Shown piece by piece: positions 1 through 9,411 of a DNA stretch of 64,000 nucleotides (within the stretch, counting starts at the first letter, position 1; every line of letters starts with the position of its first letter). Source of the DNA: DATARH01 sp963847345 (lineage in GTDB: Bacteria; Pseudomonadota; Alphaproteobacteria; ATCC43930; CGMCC-115725). The stretch spans positions 124,001-188,000 of the forward strand of contig CAWJZU010000039.1 of assembly GCA_963847345.1 (NCBI GenBank). The letters are read 5' to 3'. Position numbers and translations under genes: made by a program. The notes under the pieces are model-generated. The model did not search any database, was not told the origin of the DNA, and saw nothing but the letters and a program-made list of their open reading frames with translations.

Positions 1-1067
1 TTACGGCACGCTGTGGAGCGCGGCCGGCTGGATCACGCCGAAGAAATATTTCGAGCAGGTCGGGGCAGACGGTTACAAGAAGCACCCGATCGGCCTCGGA
101 CCCTACAAATTCGTCAGCATGAAACCGGGTATCGAACTGGTGCTGGAGGCCAATGAGGATTATTGGGGCAAAAAGCCGTCGGTGAAGCGCCTTGTTTACC
201 TCAGCGTACCGGAAAGCACGACACGGCTTGCCATGTTGAAACGCGGCGAAGCGGATATTGCCTATCTGCTCGAGGGCCAGCTCGCCGAGTCGATCAAGAA
301 CGATCCGACGCTGAAACTCGCCTTTTCCGGCGGGATCGGCACGCATCACCTCGATTTTTTCGATATGTGGGACGCGAAATCGCCGTGGCACGACCCGCGC
401 GTGCGCAAGGCGGCAAGCCTCGCGATCGACCGCAAGGGCGCTCAGCGAAGCCGAAACGCTCGGCGCGTCCAAGCCCACCGGCGGCATCGTACTGAAAAGC
501 ATGGAATACGCGCTGCCGATCGAGCCCGACCCGTACGATCCGCAGCAGGCCAAGAAGCTGCTCGCCGAGGCCGGCTATCCGAACGGCTTCGACGGCGGCG
601 ACCTGACGCCAATCCCGCCTTATTTTTCGGTTGGGGAGGCGGTGGTCAATTACCTCGGCGCGGTCGGCATCCGCATGAAATTGCGGACGATGGAGCGGGC
701 GGCGTTTCTGTCGGCCTTCCAGGGTAAGAAGCTGAAGGGCGTCTGCTTCTGCACGATCGCGATCTACGGCAATGCCTCGACCCGGATGGCGGAAAACGTG
801 CCGAGCAGCGGCACCTACGCCTATGGCGGCTGGCCCGATGTCGACGAGCTGTACCGGAAGCAGCTGACCGAAACCGATCCGGCGAAACGCGAGCAGATGC
901 TGCACGAAATCCAGAAGATTTTGCACGAACGGGTGCGCTTCGCACCGATCTACGATTATTTCTGGGCAAGCGGTATCGGACCGCGCGTTGCCGACCCGGC
1001 GCTGATGAAGATCGACCCGTTCCCATGGGCGGCGCCGCTCGAAGAGGTCAAACTGAAGCAGCCGTGA
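1..1067 (+). CDS. ABC transporter substrate-binding protein, family 5 (5'-partial, frameshifted)
   Basis: C-terminal ~355 residues of a peptide/nickel-type periplasmic binding protein; the start lies before the window and the reading frame opens at base 2. The segment GLGPYKF followed by a YWG element and PESTTR is the usual core of this family, which delivers oligopeptides or similar solutes to a membrane permease. The frame breaks at about 436-438, where a GGG run has one base too many: removing one G restores DRKALSEAE and continuous homology to the stop at 1067. No permease follows, so its transporter partners must lie upstream of the window or elsewhere. A 69-bp palindrome follows the stop. 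Confidence 0.85.
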
Positions 1068-1079
1068 TTTGTCACAACG

Positions 1080-1148
1080 GTAGGGCGGAAAATCGCGAGC
1101 GCATTCCGCCATAAGCGTGGCGGATTACGCTGCGTTCATCCGCCCTAC
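1080..1148. repeat. Intergenic palindromic repeat (GTAGGGCGGA...TCCGCCCTAC)
   Basis: A 69-bp imperfect palindrome whose outer ten bases are perfect inverted repeats, with a second internal GGCGGA/TCCGCC pairing. It lies 12 bp after the binding-protein stop and could fold in the transcript as a terminator or mRNA-stabilising hairpin. Similar GTAGGGCGGATTA-type palindromes are common in proteobacterial intergenic DNA (family knowledge, not searched here). Confidence 0.75.
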
Positions 1149-1199
1149 GGCGCTACTAAACATTACGATATCGATAACCTAAAGCAGGAGACAACCGAG

Positions 1200-2060
1200 A
1201 TGAGCGATAACGGCGGCAAGAACACCAAGGGGAAGCCGGTCGCGGTGGTGATCGGCGCGACCTCGAAATGGCAGGCCGAGGGCCGCAACACATTGCTGGC
1301 GCATGGCCATGCTGTCGATGACAGCGAGCTGCCGGTCGGCGTGCGCTGGGGCGTCGGCGGTGCGATCGCGCAGAAATTCGCGAAAGAGGGGTTTTTCACG
1401 GTCATCACCACGCGCAACGCGCCGAACGCGGCGGGTCTCGCCGGCGCGATCCGCGAGCAGGGCGGCGACTGCGAGATCGTCGAACTGGATCTCGTCTCGC
1501 AGGAATCGATCGCATCGGCGTTCGGGATAATCCGACGCGATGCCGGCGACCCGGAGGTGCTGGTCTACAACGCCGGCTATCTCGAAGGCCGCGACCTGCC
1601 TCCCGAAAAGGAGCTGCTCGAATATGTCCCGGTCGAGATGCTGGACACCGGGTTGCACGTCGCGGCGCGCGGGCCTTTTCTGGTGGCGCAGCAGGTCCTG
1701 CCATCGATGCGCCAGAAGGGTCAGGGATCGTTCTTTTTCTCGAACAACTCCAGTTCGTTGCGCGGGCGCAAGCGCTATACCGGGCAATCGCTGTACTACC
1801 CGCGCGTTCTGATGCGCGCGCTGGCGCAGGTGCTGACCGAGGAATATTCCGAGCACGGCATCCATGTCGCGAATGTCGTGATCGACGGCACGATCAACTC
1901 GCCGGGCACCCGCGCGCTGCCGCGCAACCAGAACCGCCGCGACCTGATCATCAACCCGGAGAAGATCGCCGAAGCGTTCTGGTACCTGCACACGCAGGAC
2001 CGCTCGTGCTGGACCCACGAATTGCAGCTGACCCCGTTCGCGGCGAAGCCGAGCTATTGA
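1200..2060 (+). CDS. Atypical short-chain dehydrogenase/reductase (SDR) family protein
   Basis: 286 residues; start supported by AGGAGA about 10 bp upstream. The Rossmann architecture is visible: beta1 (VAVVIGAT), a second strand with VITTRN, the DLVSQES turn, VLVYNAGY (the NAG motif) and an SFFFSNNSSS strand. Two departures from the family are clear. The glycine-rich loop is interrupted: about 25 residues separate IGATSKW from RWGVGGAIA. The YxxxK catalytic pair is not recognisable: at the expected place the chain reads QSLYYPRVLMRAL, with Arg where Lys should be and no Tyr four residues earlier. It may bind a nucleotide without classical SDR chemistry, or be catalytically altered. Substrate unknown. 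It stands alone after the palindromic repeat. Confidence 0.75.
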   Translation: MSDNGGKNTKGKPVAVVIGATSKWQAEGRNTLLAHGHAVDDSELPVGVRWGVGGAIAQKFAKEGFFTVITTRNAPNAAGLAGAIREQGGDCEIVELDLVSQESIASAFGIIRRDAGDPEVLVYNAGYLEGRDLPPEKELLEYVPVEMLDTGLHVAARGPFLVAQQVLPSMRQKGQGSFFFSNNSSSLRGRKRYTGQSLYYPRVLMRALAQVLTEEYSEHGIHVANVVIDGTINSPGTRALPRNQNRRDLIINPEKIAEAFWYLHTQDRSCWTHELQLTPFAAKPSY

Positions 2061-2436
2061 CCGAACCCTGCCGGAGGCGGCCGTTCGAAGCTCCAAAGGC
2101 GGAGGCGAACGGGCGCGGACGCCGAGCCGGCGATGGCTGGCAAACCGCTGGACGGGCTTTATGCCTCCTGGGCACAACCGCATGCGGGCTGAACGCCGGC
2201 GAGCTAGCCGAGCGCCGCCAGACGAACCGGCCGAACCCGATCGACCCGCCAAAGCGCCGCCTACTGGTCATCGAGTTCCCGCGGCGCGTCGGCAACCCGC
2301 CGTTTGTGCTTCCGCTGCTCGCACCGGCAACCGCCGCGCCGAGCGTTCGGTCATATCTTACGGCAACCGTAACTCCTTGACTGGCAACGGGCCTGGGAAT
2401 TTGCCAAAAGTCTTGAATTTCGCACAGGGGAAGCCA
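2061..2436. other. Intergenic stretch without a supported gene
   Basis: About 375 bp between the SDR gene and the VbhA-like antitoxin. Frames are open on both strands because of high GC, but none has a ribosome-binding site or recognisable family content. GC content falls toward the right-hand end, where the lower-GC antitoxin/DUF302 patch begins. Confidence 0.5.
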
Positions 2437-2647
2437 GTGATTAGTTCTGCCGAAATCGAGCGGCGCAAGAAGCATGTTGAAACCGCCATTGCAGACAGCA
2501 GGATCGAAGGGTATTCCGCCGCCAAACCGCGCGGAGCAAGAAATTCACGATGCCTACATTCGCGGCGAGATCGAAGCGCAAGACCTCGTGGAAGTTTACA
2601 AGAGGAGGCAGAAACAACCTGGCGCACTTGAGAGGGGGATGGATTGA
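2437..2647 (+). CDS. VbhA-like antitoxin (orphan, one frameshift)
   Basis: Starts at GTG 2437 behind AGGGGAAG. After deleting one G from the GGG at 2509-2511 it encodes 69 residues containing an ERRKKHVETAIADSRIEG segment followed by YIRGEIE and a basic tail. This matches the antitoxin VbhA fold, a three-helix protein whose conserved inhibitory motif occludes the ATP site of a Fic (AMP-transferase) toxin. The toxin gene normally follows directly, but no Fic motif (HxFx[D/E]GN) can be read in the 230 bp downstream on either strand. I infer an orphan antitoxin or the remnant of a toxin-antitoxin pair. The next reliable gene is DUF302 on the opposite strand. Confidence 0.6.
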
Positions 2648-2874
2648 AATGAAACCAGAAACCGCATTGGATGGTGCGTAATTTTTGACTAATTCAACAA
2701 GGGGGATCGCATAACGTCCATTTCTGGAAAATGGCGCGTAATCAACCTTCTGGAAAGCAGCGGGTAACCGAGAGGGCGGTTGTGATGGATGACGGCAAGC
2801 GGATCGCAATCACCGTCTATTCGAGCGACATGGCGTCGCCGCCGCGACACTCATCACGCCTTCCGTGGTTCAGC

Positions 2875-3353
2875 TTACTTGGTTGCGCTATCGGCGAACT
2901 TTTCCCAAACAGCAGCAATATTCTTTGCCGCTTCGGGATTTGAAGGCAATCCGTGTCGGGGGTAAATGACGTTCTGCAGATATTCGGAAGAATTGTACGT
3001 TAGCCACACTTTTCCTTGATCATCTTCCCAAACAAGGGCCTTTGGCGGAACATCGATTGCAAGCGTGGCAGCCTTTGCACGCTCGGCGTGCCCAGCTTCG
3101 GATTTCCGAACACGATGACCGTCCGAGGCCGCATCTGTAACCCGACCTTCTGAGCGGCTGCGGCGTGATCAATCTCCGTAAATACCATCCAACCATTAGC
3201 GGCATTAGCATTCACTGCGGCTTCGAAGCGCTGAATGGTGTCAGAAACCGAGTGATTGCTCTGTTTCGTAATAATCCCAGTATCGGCCGCGAGTCCGACG
3301 TGAGAGGAACAACAAAAGCCTACTACGGCTATTATATTCTGCCAGCGTGTCAT
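2875..3353 (-). CDS. DUF302 domain protein with signal peptide (frameshifted)
   Basis: Start at 3353 is supported by GAGGAAG eight bases upstream. Residues 1-23 form a signal peptide ending VGLAA, so the product is probably periplasmic. The DUF302 hallmarks are present: an opening TGIITKQS strand, EIDHAAAAQKVG and VIVFGNPKLGTP. A single missing base near 3080 shifts the frame; the continuation (LAIDVPPKALVWEDD, KVWLTYNS) is intact to the TAA at 2875-2877, about 159 residues in all. DUF302 proteins have no established biochemical role. The gene is lower in GC than its neighbours, like the preceding antitoxin. Confidence 0.8.
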
Positions 3354-3745
3354 TGAGTTGATCTTCCTCACATTTTCTAATGGTAAAAGCGACTTTCTGT
3401 CTAATTGAGACGCGCTGCAAGAAAATTTGACTGGCAGCCGCCTGCCAGCCGCTCGATCACGCGCACGTCTCGGCCCTCGCTCATTATGGAAAAAATTCGA
3501 AGTACTTGGCAAGTCTCTAATCGTCCGCCCAAATCCTCCAGCCCTTTTCCACCGGTCTCTTCTTTCCGGACCACCGTCGGCGGCGCTTCCGAATACTTGG
3601 CACGCTGGCGATCATTTACCGGGCGCAATCGCATGATGTGCAAGCACGCGCTGTACGCAAAGCAGGAAATCGGGAAGTCCGGAACGCCAGCGGATCCTGC
3701 TGGGCCTTTGCCCAAGAACCAAACAGCCGCGGCGCCTCCTTGCGG
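3354..3745. other. Intergenic stretch, no gene recognised
   Basis: Roughly 390 bp between the DUF302 start and repeat copy A. Short open frames exist on both strands but show no family resemblance or good ribosome-binding site. It presumably holds the DUF302 promoter on the minus strand, which I could not define. Confidence 0.45.
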
Positions 3746-3990
3746 CGACGCAAAATCCGCCACATTGCGGGAGTATCGATAATCGGGTGCGACCGATCGG
3801 AGCGGTGAGCGGGCGGGTGTTTGCTGTTCTTTTGCTGCAAAACTAGCGGGCCAACGCCGCGAAACCCGCGCGGCGCAACGGGTTTCGCGCGCGTTTGCTG
3901 CTGATTCCCTGCAGAAGCAGCAAACAATTGCCGGAACAGGGAAAAACTGGCCCGTTGCCGCCACGAATTCAAACCGATGCAGCAGCCGCC
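3746..3990 (-). repeat. Dispersed ~245-bp repeat, copy A
   Basis: Read on the minus strand this segment aligns by eye along almost its whole length with 12625-12870 on the plus strand. Shared blocks include TTTTTCCCTGTTCC, AATCAGCAGCAAACGCGCG, GCGCGGGTTTCGCGGCG, TTTGCAGCAAAAGAACAGCA and CCCGCAATGTGGCGGATTT. Copy A contains two perfect 10-bp hairpins: GTTTGCTGCT...AGCAGCAAAC near 3892-3926 and GCGAAACCCG...CGGGTTTCGC near 3858-3890. It has no coding potential of its own that I trust. It abuts a truncated MFS gene. Confidence 0.8.
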
Positions 3991-4125
3991 GTGGCAATTC
4001 AACAGCGGAACTCGATCCGGGGTGCGCCGTCGCCGATGCTGGTCGCGCTGGCGGCGATGTTCGGGCAGCAGACCTTTGCCTCGGTCGGCAAGACGCTGCC
4101 GGCGATCGTGGCGCCGCTGGTCCTC
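3991..4125 (+). pseudogene. Remnant of the 5' end of an MFS transporter gene
   Basis: A short frame beginning at GTG 3991 reads through MLVALAAMFGQQTFASVGK and an APLVLA segment, which looks like the N-terminal signature and first membrane helix of a major facilitator transporter. The similarity stops after ~45 codons, and the alpha-2-macroglobulin gene begins at 4215. The repeat copy A ends exactly where this remnant starts, so truncation associated with the repeat is possible. The call rests on one short hydrophobic segment. Confidence 0.4.
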
Positions 4126-4214
4126 GCCGGGCCGTGCTCGACGCCTGCACAGATCATTACGAGCTGCGAACGCCCTGATGCTAGCTTGCGAGACGCGAGC
4201 GGGAGGGGCATTGG

Positions 4215-7200
4215 ATGTGGCGCGTTCTGGTCTTGCTGTGTGTCGTTCTCCTTCCGGGGCCCGCGCCGGCGCAGGGATACCAGTCGAAAGAACTTGCCGA
4301 GGCGGCCGCCGCCTACCGCCAGGAGCTGCTCGACAGCGTCCCGGCCGATCAGCGGCAGCCGGGGCTGATCTCGCGGCTGCGTCGCGACGCCGACGAGGAA
4401 TACCGGGCCAAGCGCTATGCCCGAGCGATCGACGATCTGACCCGCGCCATCGCATACGGCGCCGATGACGGTTTGATCTGGCTGCGTCTGGCGCAGAACC
4501 TGGCCGCTTCCGGCGGTGAGCACGTCACGGCCAGCGCCTACAACGCCTACCTCAAATCAACCGATCCGGTCGAACGCGGCAATGCGCTGTTTCTGGTCGG
4601 CCGCGATCTCGATCGCCACGACAAGCAGAAAGACGCGCTCGCCGCCTTCGAGGCGGGTCTAGCCCTGACGCAGTCGACAGCGGTGGCCGAGAGGGTCGCG
4701 CAGCTGAAGCGGCTGGTCGCGTTCCGCGTCACCAAGGTGCAGGTCGAAGCAGAATCCGAGGCGCCGCAGGCCTGCCTGCGTTTCAATGAAAAAATCGCGG
4801 ACAAGGGCGGCGTCTCGCACGACGCCTTCATACGCAGCGAGCCCGGTTTCGACGGTATCGTGACGGTTCGCGGCGACACGCTGTGCGTCAACGGCCTGCG
4901 GCACGGCGAGACCTACGAACTGCGGCTGCTCGCCGGCTTTCCTGCCGAGACCGGCGAGCAAACCGCCGAGACCTTCACGGCGCGAGTCGTTGTCCCCGAC
5001 CGCAAGAAGTCGATCAGCTTCGCCGGAACCGGCTACGTGCTGCCGCAACGGGACACCGCCGGTCTGCCGGTCACCACCGTCAACCTGGACCGGGTCAAGG
5101 TGCGGTTGCTGCGGGTCAACGAACGCAATCTGGTGCCGAGCATCGACGCCGAAAAACTCGCGATGAAATTCGACTCGTATGATGTCGATCAGGTCATCGA
5201 GCGGACCGGCACGCTCGTCTGGCAGGGCGAGATGGCGATCTCCGGCAAGCGCAACAGCCCGGTTACGACCGCGATCCCGCTGAAGGACATGCTCCGCGAC
5301 AACGGCCCCGGCGTTTACCTCGCGGTTGTCGAGCGGGCCGATTTGCGGCCGAACGAGTTCGAGCGCCCGGCGACCAATTGGGTGCTGGTGTCGGATCTTG
5401 GCCTGACCGTCTACAGCGCGGCCGACGCAATGCTGGTCGCGATCCGCTCGCTTGCCGACGCAAGGCCGGTTCCGGGCGTCGCGGTGCGGCTCTTTGCCCG
5501 CAACAATGGCGAACTGGCGAATGTAACAAGCGATGCCGACGGGCTGGCCCGCATTCCGGGCGGGCTTGCGCAGGGCACCGGCGGCGACGAGCCGTTCGCG
5601 GTGATGGCCTACGGCAAGAATGGTGATTTCAACTTTCTCGAAGTCGGCCGCGCCGCCTTCGATCTGAGCGACCGCGGCGTTACCGGCCGCCCGCCGCCGG
5701 GACCTGTCGATGCCTATCTGTACACCGATCGCGGCATCTATCGCCCCGGCGAGACAGTATATCTCGTCGGCCTCGTGCGCGATGAGGGCGCCGAGGCGAT
5801 CGCCTCTCTACCGGTGACGGCGCGTTTGCTTCGGCCGGACGGGGTCGAAATCGACCGTCGCCAGATCACCGGCGACCGGCTCGGCGCCTACCAGCTGGCC
5901 TATAAGCTGGCGCGCGATGCGCGCATCGGCACTTGGCGCGTCGAATTCCGCCTCGACCCGAAGGCGCCGCCGGTCGGCACAATCGAATTCCGCGTCGAAG
6001 ATTTTGTGCCGCCGCAGCTTAAGCTGGCGCTGTCCGCCGGCGACGGGCCGGTCGTCCCGGGCGAGGCTTTCCCGGTCGGTGTCGAGGCGCGCTATTACTA
6101 CGGCGCGCCCGGGGCGGATCTGGCGGTCGAAGCCGAGGCGACGATCGCCTTTGACGAAGCACCGTTCCCGAGCGAGCCGGGTTTCCGGTTCGGCCTGGAG
6201 TCGGAGGAATTCGCCGGCACCAGACAGGATGTCGTGGCGCCGGCGACCGACAGCGACGGCAAATCGACCACCTCGCTCACCCTGACCGATCTGCCCGACC
6301 TGACAAAACCGCTCGCCGCGACGGTGCGGGTCAGTGTCGCCGAACCGAGCGGACGCACCGTGACCGAGACCGTGACGCGGCCGATCCGGCAGCGTCCGCT
6401 GGCGATCGGGCTGCGCTCCCCGACCGGCGAGGAAGCGGTGCCGGAAGGCCAGTCGGCCTCCGTCGAGATCATTGCGGTCGGTCCCGATGGCGGCCGGGTT
6501 GCCGCGAGGGGGCTGCGCTGGGAATTGCTGCGGGAGACCTGGGCATACGACTGGTACTCGGTCAACGGCGTCTGGCGGCACCGGACGCAGGTGCGCGACG
6601 TGCCGCTCGAAGCCGGGACACTCGACATCGCGGCGGCCGCGGCGGGGTCGCTGTCCCGCACCCTGCCTGCCGGCCGGTATCGCTGGGAGGTGATCGACGG
6701 CAACAGCGGCGCGCAGTCAAGCTTGCGGTTCCATGTCGGGTGGTGGGTCGAGGCCGATATGCCGGATGTGCCGGACAAACTCGAAGCGGCGGGCGACAAG
6801 ACCAGCTACCAGCCGGGCGATGTCGCAAGACTGTTCGTCAAGGCGCCGTTCGCCGGCGAGGCCGAGATCGCGATCGCCTCCGACCGCATCCTTGCGATGC
6901 GCTCGATAGCGCTGCCCGCCGAGGGTGCAACCGTCGAGATTCCAGTTGAGTCCGCGTGGGGCAGCGGCGTTTATGCGCTGGTCAGCGCCTACCGGCCGTC
7001 CGCCCTCACAACACCGCTGCCGCGCGGTCCCGGGCGCGCGGTCGGCGTCGCCTGGCTCGGCATTGATCCGGGGTCGCGAACCCTGGGTGTCGCGCTGACC
7101 GTGCCTGCGGTCGCCCGGCCGCGCGGACCGGTGGACATCGCGGTGAAGGTGGACGGCGCCGCAGCCGGGGAGGAGAGTTTCGTCACGGTCGCCGCCGTTG

Positions 7201-9411
7201 ACGAGGCGGTGCTGAAACTGACCGAGTTCGACAGCCCGACGCCGGAGATGTACTTCTACGGCAAGCGCCGGCTCGGCGTCGAACTGCGTGACATCTACGG
7301 AAAGCTGATCGACCCGCGCGCCGATGGCGTCGGCGTTTTGCGCAGCGGCGGCGACCAGTTCGCCAAGCGTTCGGTCGCCGGCCTGCCCGACAGGAGCAGC
7401 CGGGTCGTCGCGCTGTTCTCCGGGCCGGTTCGGGTCGACGACAACGGCACCGCGAATGTGCGTTTCGATGTCCCGGATTTTCAGGGCGAGCTGCGGGTCA
7501 TGGCGGTCGCGTACGGCGCCCACAAGCTTGGCTCGGGCACCGGCGCGATCGTCATCCGCGACCCGGTCGTGACCTTGGTGTCGCTGCCGCGCTTCATTGC
7601 GCCGGGCGACGCCGCGCGGCTCAGGGTCGTCGTCAACAACATCGAGGGTGAGCCGGGGGATTACCGGTTGACGATGTCGGCGACCGGCGCTGGCGGTTTT
7701 ACGATGCCGATCGACCGCTCCATCACGCTCGGAAGCGGCCAGAGCTTTTCCGACGCCTTTACCCTGTCGGCGAACACGACCGGCAATATCGGGCTGAACC
7801 TTGAACTGACCGGCCCCGGCGGGCTGCGCATCGCGCGCGACTTCACGGTCGGGGTGCGGCCGGCGCAATCCTACCAGCTGCGGCGCTTTGTCGGACGGCT
7901 GGAGCCGGGCCAATCGGTCACGCTCGACGATAATGCGGCCGATGCGTTCCTGCCCGGCACCGCCGAGGCCTTTCTGACCGTCAGCCCGCGACCCGATTGG
8001 GATGTCCCCGGGCTGTTGCGGGCGCTCGACCGCTATGCCTATGGCTGCCTCGAACAGACGACGAGCCGCGCCCTGCCGCTGCTCTATTTCGATGCGGTCG
8101 CCGGGGCGTGGCGGACCGATCCCGGTTTCTCGCCGGCCGAAACCGTCGATCGCGCGATAGGGCACGTCGTCGAGCTGCAGCGCACGGACGGCAGTTTCGG
8201 CGTGTGGAACGACACCGACAACACGGTACCTTGGCTCGACGCCTACGCCACCGATTTCCTGATCCGGGCCAAGGAGCACGGCCGCAACGTGCCGGATTTC
8301 GCGATCAAGGCCGCGCTCGGCTGGCTGCGCGACTATGTCCGGCAGGACCATACCAGGGCCGAGGAGCTGCCCGCCGTCGCCTATGCGCATTACGTTTTGG
8401 CGCGCGGCCGGGCGGGCGATGTTCCGACATTGCGCTATTTCAACGATACGCAGCTGGCGAAGCTGCCGACCCAGCTCGCCATGGCGCAGCTCGGCGCCGC
8501 GCTGACGCAGGCCGGCGACATCACCCGGGCGAACGCGGCTTACGCGGCCGCGCTGGCCGCGCCGCCACGCCGCCCGGCTGGGCTTCGCTTTGTCGATTAC
8601 GGCAGCGAATTGCGCGACAGCGCGGCCGTGCTCGCCTTCACCGCCGGTAATCCGGGCAAAACGCCTCGTCTGACGGAGGTGATGGACCGGGTGGCGGAAT
8701 TGTTCGCGCGCGCCAGTCGGACCAGTACGCAGGAGCAGGCCTGGCTGTTGATGGCGGCCGAGGCGGCGGCGCGCGAGAGCGGCGGCTACGATGACGACCG
8801 CGACAGGCGATGCGGCGCCGCAAACCGGCGACAAGCCGGTTTATCTGCGCCGCGAGCTCGGCAGCGGCGCGCGCGCCGGTCACGATCACCAATCGCGGGA
8901 CACATCCGGCATGGCGGACCGTATCGATCAGCGGCGTGCCGAAGGCCGATCTGCCGGAGGAGAGCAGTGGCTACACCGTGTTCCGCGGCGATCTACTCGC
9001 CGCGACGGCACGCCGGCCGATCTGTCGAAGGTGCGGCAAAGCGAGAGGTTCGTCGTGGTGATCAAGCGGCAGCCGCGCCGACCCGTCGCGGGCCGCGCGC
9101 ACGCTGGTAGTCGATCTGCTGCCGGCCGGGTTCGAGATCGAGAGCGCGATCCCGGCGGGCGTCAGGTCGCAGCCGGGTTACGAGTGGCTCAAAAGTACGA
9201 CCGAGCCGGCCTATACCGAGGCGCGCGACGACCGCTTCGTCAGCGCGCTCGACCTGCGCGCGGGCGTCAAACGGAATTCACGCTCGCCTATGTGGTGCGC
9301 GCCGTCACTCCGGGCGAATTTACCTATCCGGCGCTTGTGGTCGAGGACATGTATGATCCGGAGACGACTGGGCGCACTGCGATCGGCAGGCTCGCGGTCT
9401 CGCCGAAGTGA
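4215..9411 (+). CDS. yfhM: Large bacterial alpha-2-macroglobulin family protein (several frameshifts near the C-terminus)
   Basis: About 1730 residues once indels are corrected, slightly longer than E. coli YfhM. Start chosen at ATG 4215 behind GGGAGG; residues 1-20 are a signal peptide (cleavage near APA-QG). A TPR-like N-terminal segment (about 30-130) precedes the macroglobulin beta-domains. The thioester motif GCLEQ is intact at Cys1278-Gln1281, so the protein should trap proteases covalently in the periplasm. The C-terminal receptor-like domain (VTITNRG, LVVDLLPAGFEIE, FTLAYVVRAVTPG) is recoverable only by changing frame about six times between 8789 and 9280. pbpC follows with an overlapping start, the standard arrangement for protease trapping coupled to peptidoglycan repair. 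Confidence 0.93.

Noticed and set aside
2648..2874. A Fic toxin or another toxin downstream of the VbhA-like antitoxin
   Set aside because: No HxFx[D/E]GN motif or sizeable frame with family resemblance is present on either strand; only a short MDDGKRIAITVY-containing frame without a homologue I know.
6717..8834. A 705-codon antisense open frame under the macroglobulin gene
   Set aside because: Composition is Arg/Gly/Asp-rich shadow sequence, with no ribosome-binding site and no recognisable domain.
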